A DNA stretch of 64,000 nt from Kitasatospora sp. DSM 101779 (lineage in GTDB: Bacteria; Actinomycetota; Actinomycetes; Streptomycetales; Streptomycetaceae): contig NZ_JAHTIK010000001.1 in the NCBI RefSeq assembly GCF_025655475.1, positions 7,362,315 to 7,426,314 of the forward strand, given 5' to 3'. A program made the position numbers and the translations under genes. This document shows, piece by piece, positions 58,813-64,000 of the stretch; positions within the stretch are counted from its first letter, which is position 1, and every line of letters begins with the position of its first letter. Under the pieces are notes generated by a model, which saw nothing but the letters and a program-made list of their open reading frames with translations, had not been told where the DNA came from and did no database searches.

Positions 58813-59481
58813 TCAGCCGCGGCGGGCCTCACCGCTGCCGGGCTTGCGGGCGGCTCGTCCGCTCCAGACGGGTTCGAGCTCGGCCCAGGCGCGTTGCCAG
58901 GCCGCGTCCGCCCGGCGGTTCAGGCGGGTCAGCCGGAGACCGAGGGCGCAGGCGGTGAGGACGGACAGGCAGCCGAAGACGAGCAGGCCGCGGAAGACCG
59001 CGTCGGAGACGAGGTCGGCGGTGCTGGGCGGTGCGGGGGCGAGCTGCCCGGAGTCGCCGACCCAGACGGTCGTCGTGGCGCCCGTCGGGGTCGGCCGGGC
59101 CAGCTGGACGGTGCCGGTGTTCTGCTGTCCGGAGGGGTAGGTCCACGTCGCGGCGGCGCGGTAGCGGCCGGCCACGGCATCGGCCGTGCCACCGGAGTTC
59201 CGGGTCGGCGTGAGCAGGACCGCGTCGACGCGGTGCAGGTGGGGCGCCGCCGCCGCGGAACGCCGCTGGGCCGAGCCGAGGTCGGTCCGAGCGGCCGCGG
59301 CGCCGAGCAGCGCCGCCACGACGACCGCGAGCGCGGCGAGGACGAGCGAGCGGCTGCGGCAGCGGTCCGAGGGCCGGGCCAGGACGTTGTGCTCGATGCC
59401 GAGAGCCCGCCGCAGGTGGCGCTGCCGTGGGCGGGTGCCGCGGGTGCCGTGTGCGCGGTGCGTGCTGGGGGTGCCGGCCAT
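58813..59481 (-). CDS. Rv1733c-family membrane protein
   Basis: A 222-residue protein with two membrane helices: LVLAALAVVVAALLGAAAA and AVFRGLLVFGCLSVLTACAL. Between them lies the extracytoplasmic part with LLTPTRNSGG, AAATWTYPSGQQNTGTVQLA and VWVGDSGQL; the tail has NRRADAAWQRAWAELEPVWS. This layout fits the Rv1733c family, whose M. tuberculosis member is a DosR-regulon product and a T-cell antigen. ATG 59481 follows AGAGGAG. Divergent from the antiporter gene with two candidate DevR boxes between. Confidence 0.88.
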   Translation of the reverse strand: MAGTPSTHRAHGTRGTRPRQRHLRRALGIEHNVLARPSDRCRSRSLVLAALAVVVAALLGAAAARTDLGSAQRRSAAAAPHLHRVDAVLLTPTRNSGGTADAVAGRYRAAATWTYPSGQQNTGTVQLARPTPTGATTTVWVGDSGQLAPAPPSTADLVSDAVFRGLLVFGCLSVLTACALGLRLTRLNRRADAAWQRAWAELEPVWSGRAARKPGSGEARRG

Positions 59482-59883
59482 GGGGAACTCCTCTGCGGGC
59501 GGGGGTGCACGGTCGGGAGCGGACCGCGCCACCCGCCGCTCTCCGGCAGCCGGGTGGCAGGGACGGGGCTCCTGCGGGTCTCGTTCGGGAAGAACTCTGC
59601 GGGCAACGGCCCGGGCGGGCACAGGGACCGACCGGGCCGACCGGAGGGCCGGTGGTCCCGGGCCGCTCCAGTGCCCCCGCGGAGGTGTCCGGTCCGGCGA
59701 CGACCCGTCAGCCGGATTGCCCGCCCGGGACCATCGGGGCACGGTGACGGGACTGCCGGCGAGGAGGAGAGGGCCATCGGTCCCTGGGAAGGCACCCGGC
59801 CGCTCTCGGAGGATCTTCACCGTGGGTCACGGGCACAGCGGTGCCCGCCCGCTTCCCCCGAGCACACCGCAAAGGAGCGCGTG
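59482..59883. other. Divergent promoter region, Rv1733c-like and antiporter genes
   Basis: 402 bases. It holds candidate boxes at 59646 and 59727. No gene of its own. Confidence 0.5.
59646..59659. promoter_or_regulatory. Candidate DevR box between divergent genes
   Basis: GGGCCGGTGGTCCC fits GGGNC-N4-GNCCC exactly. It lies 165 bp from the Rv1733c-like start. A weaker site, GGGACCATCGGGGC (59727-59740; 11 of 14 like the adhE site), lies 144 bp before the antiporter. Confidence 0.4.
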
Positions 59884-61425
59884 ATGTCCGTACAAAGCCG
59901 CGGAGAGGCGCTGCAGAGAACTCCGGATGACGGTCCGTCCGGAACGGCCGGCGGCTTCGAGCTGCCGGCGGCGACCGCCCTGGTGGTCGGCAGTGTCATC
60001 GGTACCGGCGTGTTCGCGCTGCCGTCCGCACTCGCCCCGTACGGGCCGATCGCCCTGGTGGCGTTCGTTCTGGTGACGGTGGGTGCACTGGCGCTGGCGG
60101 TGACCTTCGGCCGACTGTCGGAGCGGGTGCCGGGAAGCGGCGGGCCGTACGTCTACGCCCGGGAGGCGTTCGGGGAGTTCGCCGGGTTCCTCACCGCGTG
60201 GTCGTACTGGATCACCGCCTGGGCGGGCAACGCGGCCATCGCGGTGGCCTGGGTCGGCTATGTCGAGGTGTTCGTCAACAAGGGCCACCACACCGGGGGT
60301 TCGGTCGCGATCGCGCTCGCGGGCCTGTGGGTGCCGGCCGTCGTCAACCTGACGGGCGTACGGGCCGTCGGCGCGTTCCAGGTCGTCACCACGGTGCTGA
60401 AGTTCCTTCCGCTGGCCTTCATGGGCACGGTCGGCCTGCTGTTCGTGAAGCCCGGGAACTTCGGCGCCTTCAACGCGAGCGGGACGTCGGCGCTGGGGGC
60501 GGTGTCGGCGGCGGGGGCGATCGCCCTGTTCAGCTACATCGGCCTGGAGACCGCCTCGGTGGCCGCCGGCCGGGTCCGCGATCCGGAGCGCAACGTCCCG
60601 CGCGCCACGGTGTACGGCACGCTGGCGTGCGCCGCGATCTACCTGCTGGGCACGCTGGCCGTCTTCGGCACCGTGCCGCACGCCCGACTCGGCTCCTCCA
60701 CGGCGCCGTTCACGGACGCGGTGAACACCGTCGCGGGCGGCCACTGGGCCGGTGACCTGGTCGCGGCGGCGGCGATCGTCTCCGGCATCGGCGCGCTGAA
60801 CGGGTGGACGCTGATCTGCGCCGAGATGCCGATGGCCGCCGCCCGGGACGGACTCTTCCCGTCCGCCTTCACCAAGGTCCGCGGGCGCGCCGGCGTGCCG
60901 GCCTTCGGCATCGTCTCGGCGACCGTCCTCGCCTCGGTGCTCACCGTGGTCAGCTACACCCGCTTCACCCAGGTCTTCACCGGGATCGTGCTGCTGAGCG
61001 TGCTCACCGCAGCCGTGCCGTACCTGGTCGCCACCGCAGCCCAGTTGCTCTGGCTGGTGCAGCACGGCCGTGAGGACCTCGACCGGCCCCGCCTCGTCCG
61101 GGACGGCGTCGTCACCGTCGCGGCCCTGGTGTTCTGCTACTGGTCGATCCAGGGCAGCGGCTACCAGACCGTCTACTACGGCCTGTTCACCATCCTGCTC
61201 GGCATTCCCGCCTACATCTGGCTGAAGCGCCCGCACACCCGCACCGCCGGAACCGGTGCCCTCACCGCAACTCCGCACACCGGAACTCCGCACACCGGAA
61301 CCCCGCACACCGGGGCCGCGCAGGCCGGGCGCGAGGAGCCGCTGCCCGCGGCGGCCCGCAGCGCACGCCGTGCGGGCCTGCCCGCCATCCTCCGCCGCGC
61401 GCTGACGCCGCGCCACCAGCACTGA
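59884..61425 (+). CDS. APC-family arginine/ornithine-type antiporter
   Basis: A 513-residue membrane protein with about 12 helices. The APC signature near the start is [41 protein letters not shown] is another. Position before arcA suggests arginine-ornithine exchange, as ArcD or AdiC-like proteins do; sequence alone cannot fix substrate. The tail contains three TPHTG repeats. ATG 59884 has AAAGGAG six bases upstream. Confidence 0.88.
   Translation: MSVQSRGEALQRTPDDGPSGTAGGFELPAATALVVGSVIGTGVFALPSALAPYGPIALVAFVLVTVGALALAVTFGRLSERVPGSGGPYVYAREAFGEFAGFLTAWSYWITAWAGNAAIAVAWVGYVEVFVNKGHHTGGSVAIALAGLWVPAVVNLTGVRAVGAFQVVTTVLKFLPLAFMGTVGLLFVKPGNFGAFNASGTSALGAVSAAGAIALFSYIGLETASVAAGRVRDPERNVPRATVYGTLACAAIYLLGTLAVFGTVPHARLGSSTAPFTDAVNTVAGGHWAGDLVAAAAIVSGIGALNGWTLICAEMPMAAARDGLFPSAFTKVRGRAGVPAFGIVSATVLASVLTVVSYTRFTQVFTGIVLLSVLTAAVPYLVATAAQLLWLVQHGREDLDRPRLVRDGVVTVAALVFCYWSIQGSGYQTVYYGLFTILLGIPAYIWLKRPHTRTAGTGALTATPHTGTPHTGTPHTGAAQAGREEPLPAAARSARRAGLPAILRRALTPRHQH
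61270..61314 (+). repeat. Three 15-bp repeats in antiporter tail
   Basis: ACTCCGCACACCGGA is repeated three times (the third with small changes), coding TPHTG three times near the C-terminus after the last helix. Copy number may vary between strains. Confidence 0.85.
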
Positions 61426-61445
61426 GAGCCAAGGAGCACACCGAC

Positions 61446-62669
61446 ATGTCCACTCTGCGTGTCGACTCGGAAGCCGGCCGGCTGCGCCAGGTGATCCTGC
61501 ACCGCCCCGGCCTGGAACTCTCCCGACTCACCCCGCGCAACGTCGACGAGCTGCTCTTCGACGACATCCTGTGGGCCAAGCGGGCCCGCGAGGAGCACGA
61601 CGCCTTCGCCCAGGTGCTGCGCGACCACGGCGTGCGCGTCCACCACTACGCCGACCTGCTCGCCGAGACCCTCGACCTCGCGCCCGCCCGTGCCTGGCTG
61701 CTCGGCCAGGTCGTCACTCCGGCCGCGGTCGGCCCGGCGCTGGTGGAGCCGGTGCGGGAGCTGTGCGAGCAGCTCGACGGCGCGGCGCTCGCCGAGTACC
61801 TGATCGGCGGCGTCCTCAAGAACGACCTGCCGATCCACAGGCCCCACAGCCTGCTCTGGAACACGCTGGGCGAGCAGGACTTCGCCCTCCCCCCGCTGCC
61901 CAACCACCTCTTCCCGCGCGACAACTCCTGCTGGATCGGCGCCCGCTACAGCCTCAACCCGATGGCCAGGCCCGCCCGCCGCCGGGAGACCCTGCACACG
62001 GCCGCGATCTACCGTTTCCACCCGCTGTTCGCCGAGACCGCGCCGCCGCTGCTGGACGGCACCGCGGCCGGCCCCGGGCCGAGCCTGGAGGGAGGCGACG
62101 TCCACGTCCTCGCCCCCGGGGTGGTCATGGTCGGCATGGGTGAGCGCACCACCGCCCAGGCGGTCGAGCAACTGGCCCAGAACCTCTTCCTGTTCGGTGC
62201 CGCGCACCGGCTGATCGCCGTACGGCTGCCGGAGAGCCGGGCGTTCATGCACCTCGACACCGTTCTGACGATGATCGACCGGGACACCTTCGCCGTCCAC
62301 CCCGGCCTGGCCGACCGGCTGCGTTCGTGGACCCTCACCCCCGCCCCCGAACGGCCCAGCGGCTTCGAGGTCACCCCGGACGCCGACCTGGCGGCCTCCC
62401 TCGCCGAGTCCCTCGGCATGGACAAGGTCCGCCTCCTCTCCGCCGAGCAGGACGCCCGGGCCGCCGAGCGCGAGCAGTGGGACGACGGCAGCAACTTCCT
62501 CGCCCTCGAACCCGGCGTCGTCGTCGGCTACGAGCGCAACACCACCACCAACACCCACCTGCGCAAGCAGGGCATCGAGATCGTCACCATCGCCGGCTCC
62601 GAGCTCGGCCGTGGCCGGGGCGGCCCCCGATGCATGAGCTGCCCGATCCAGCGCGACCCCGTCGCCTGA
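61446..62669 (+). CDS. arcA: Arginine deiminase
   Basis: A 407-residue enzyme. Conserved segments: [67 protein letters not shown], and the catalytic Cys396 in [13 protein letters not shown]. It turns arginine into citrulline and ammonia, the first step of the ADI pathway, giving ATP without oxygen and raising pH. ATG 61446 follows AAGGAG. The gene follows the antiporter by 20 bases. Confidence 0.97.
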   Translation: MSTLRVDSEAGRLRQVILHRPGLELSRLTPRNVDELLFDDILWAKRAREEHDAFAQVLRDHGVRVHHYADLLAETLDLAPARAWLLGQVVTPAAVGPALVEPVRELCEQLDGAALAEYLIGGVLKNDLPIHRPHSLLWNTLGEQDFALPPLPNHLFPRDNSCWIGARYSLNPMARPARRRETLHTAAIYRFHPLFAETAPPLLDGTAAGPGPSLEGGDVHVLAPGVVMVGMGERTTAQAVEQLAQNLFLFGAAHRLIAVRLPESRAFMHLDTVLTMIDRDTFAVHPGLADRLRSWTLTPAPERPSGFEVTPDADLAASLAESLGMDKVRLLSAEQDARAAEREQWDDGSNFLALEPGVVVGYERNTTTNTHLRKQGIEIVTIAGSELGRGRGGPRCMSCPIQRDPVA

Positions 62670-62692
62670 CCCGTCCGGAGGACGAATCCGCC

Positions 62693-63697
62693 ATGACCGT
62701 CAACCTGAACGGCCGCCACTACCTACGCGAGTTCGACTTCACCGCGGCCGAGATCCACCGCCTGCTCGACCTCGCCGCCGAGCTGAAGGCCGCCAAGCGG
62801 AGCGGCACCGAAGTCCCGCGGCTGACCGGCCGCCGTCTCGCGCTGATCTTCGAGAAGAACTCCACCCGGACCCGCTGCGCCTTCGAGGTCGCCGCGGCCG
62901 ACCAGGGTGCCACCACCACCTACCTCGGCCCCGACAGCTCCCACATCGGCCACAAGGAGTCCGTCGCCGACACCGCCCGCGTGCTCGGCCGGATGTACGA
63001 CGGCATCGAGTACCGCGGCTTCGCCCGGGCCACCGTCACCGGACTCGCCGCGCACGCCGGCGTCCCCGTGTACAACGGCCTCACGGACGAGTGCCACCCC
63101 ACCCAGAGCCTGTGCGACGTCTTCACCATGCGCGAGCACAGCGGCAGGCCGCTGGAGCAGATCTCCTTCTGCTACCTCGGCGACGCACGCAACAACACCG
63201 CCAACTCGCTGATGGCGATGGGCAGTCTGCTCGGGCTGGACGTGCGCGTCGCCGCGCCGCGCGAACTGTGGCCGGATCCGTCCCTGGTAGCGGAGTGCCT
63301 GCTGCGCGGCCGGGACAGCGGCGCCCGGCTCACCCTCACCGAGGAGGTCGACGAGGCCGTGCGCGGCGCGGACTACCTCTACACCGACGTCTGGGTCTCG
63401 ATGGGCGAGGACCACGGCCGGTGGAAGGAGCGCATCGACCTGCTGCTGCCGTACCAGGTCAACGCCCGGACGATGGCCGCGACCGGCAACCCAGACACGG
63501 CATTCCTGCACTGCCTGCCCGCCCTGCACGACCTCGGCACCGACCTCGGCGCCGAACTCGCCGAGCAGCACGGACTGGACGGCCTCGAAGTCACCGACGA
63601 GGTGTTCGAGTCGCCGGCGTCGCTGGTCTTCGAGCAGGCCGAGAACCGGATGCACACCATCAAGGCGATCCTCGTCGCCACCCTCGGGAGGGACTGA
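62693..63697 (+). CDS. arcB: Catabolic ornithine carbamoyltransferase
   Basis: A 334-residue enzyme with the carbamoyl-phosphate motif STRTR (57-61), [20 protein letters not shown], and the ornithine motif HCLPALHD. It turns citrulline to ornithine and carbamoyl phosphate. It is the second enzyme of the ADI route, placed between arcA and arcC; this position supports the catabolic, rather than biosynthetic, role. ATG 62693 follows CCGGAGG. Confidence 0.96.
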   Translation: MTVNLNGRHYLREFDFTAAEIHRLLDLAAELKAAKRSGTEVPRLTGRRLALIFEKNSTRTRCAFEVAAADQGATTTYLGPDSSHIGHKESVADTARVLGRMYDGIEYRGFARATVTGLAAHAGVPVYNGLTDECHPTQSLCDVFTMREHSGRPLEQISFCYLGDARNNTANSLMAMGSLLGLDVRVAAPRELWPDPSLVAECLLRGRDSGARLTLTEEVDEAVRGADYLYTDVWVSMGEDHGRWKERIDLLLPYQVNARTMAATGNPDTAFLHCLPALHDLGTDLGAELAEQHGLDGLEVTDEVFESPASLVFEQAENRMHTIKAILVATLGRD

Positions 63698-63699
63698 CC

Positions 63700-64000
63700 G
63701 TGCACATCGTCGCCGCCCTCGGCGGAAACGCCCTGCTCCGGCGCGGGGAGCACCCCGACGCCGCCGTCCAGCAGCAGCACGTCCACGACGCCGCCCGGTC
63801 GCTCGCCGAACTCGTCCTCGCCGGGCACGAGGTGGTGATCACCCACGGCAACGGTCCGCAGGTCGGCCTGCTCGCCGCCGAGAGCGAGGCCGACCCGGCG
63901 CTGGCCGCGCCCTACCCGCTGGACGTCGTCGGAGCCGAGACCCAGGGCATGATCGGTACCCTGCTCGCCCGCGAGCTCGGGTCCCGCCTGCCCGGACGGG
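63700..64000 (+). CDS. arcC: Carbamate kinase, cut by window end
   Basis: The first ~100 residues of carbamate kinase: IVAALGGNALLRRGEHPD, VVITHGNGPQVGLLAAESEA, YPLDVVGAETQGMIGTLLAR. It makes ATP from carbamoyl phosphate and ADP, the energy step of the ADI path. GTG 63700 follows GGGAGGG. The gene continues beyond the window. Confidence 0.95.
   Translation, partial: MHIVAALGGNALLRRGEHPDAAVQQQHVHDAARSLAELVLAGHEVVITHGNGPQVGLLAAESEADPALAAPYPLDVVGAETQGMIGTLLARELGSRLPGR

Overview
The window is very GC-rich, uses GTG starts freely, shows coding-frame GC bias and carries family signatures typical of Streptomycetaceae (Streptomyces or Kitasatospora). It looks chromosomal: I see no rRNA, tRNA, CRISPR array, transposase or integrase. 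About 50 genes can be supported.

Region 1 (1-10246) holds a DUF6215-type membrane protein, an isochorismatase-like hydrolase, and a five-gene leftward operon for an unusual Hsp70 machine. That operon encodes a 1,415-residue TPR protein, a J-like protein without HPD, a GrpE-like protein, a DnaK with four zinc ribbons inserted between its two halves, and a small zinc-ribbon protein. It ends at a perfect 15-bp hairpin. A divergent kinase-like protein with DLT instead of DFG (10247-12040) faces it.

Region 2 (12-18.3 kb) is miscellaneous: a methyltransferase, a DUF3040-like protein, a leaderless SLT+CHAP peptidoglycan hydrolase next to an endonuclease/exonuclease/phosphatase-fold enzyme, small unknown proteins and a nucleotidyltransferase.

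Region 3 (18.6-64 kb) is the main feature. It resembles the DosR/DevR (OsdR in Streptomyces) hypoxia-dormancy regulon of Mycobacterium tuberculosis, enlarged with fermentation genes. The DevS-type sensor kinase keeps the haem-ligand His, and a DevR-type regulator converges on it. Around them lie four universal stress proteins, adhE-pflB-pflA (pyruvate formate-lyase system and bifunctional alcohol dehydrogenase), a CBS-BON protein, Hsp20, DnaJ, a CtpF-like P2-type ATPase, a PAS-PP2C phosphatase translationally coupled to a USP, two flavodoxin-like proteins flanking a dead nicotinate phosphoribosyltransferase fragment, an Rv1733c-family membrane protein, and an arginine deiminase pathway (antiporter, arcA, arcB, arcC) cut by the window end. 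An acetyl-CoA synthetase / pyruvate-dehydrogenase-like / ACP operon lies inside; its E1 alpha-beta junction looks deleted.

Embedded in region 3 is a separate sulfur-stress module (39.2-42.7 kb): a CstR-like repressor, rhodanese, DUF302 protein and MMPL transporter, with three near-identical ATACCCC..GGGTAT operators. Also present are oleate hydratase, a MarR regulator whose start lies in three 15-bp tandem repeats, and a divergent pair of glycosyltransferases.

My inference is that region 3 lets an obligately aerobic mycelium survive hypoxia: redox/O2 sensing by DevS-DevR, NADH disposal and ATP from PFL-AdhE and arginine deiminase, and protection by USPs and chaperones. Family assignments are strong; regulon membership and DNA sites are inference.
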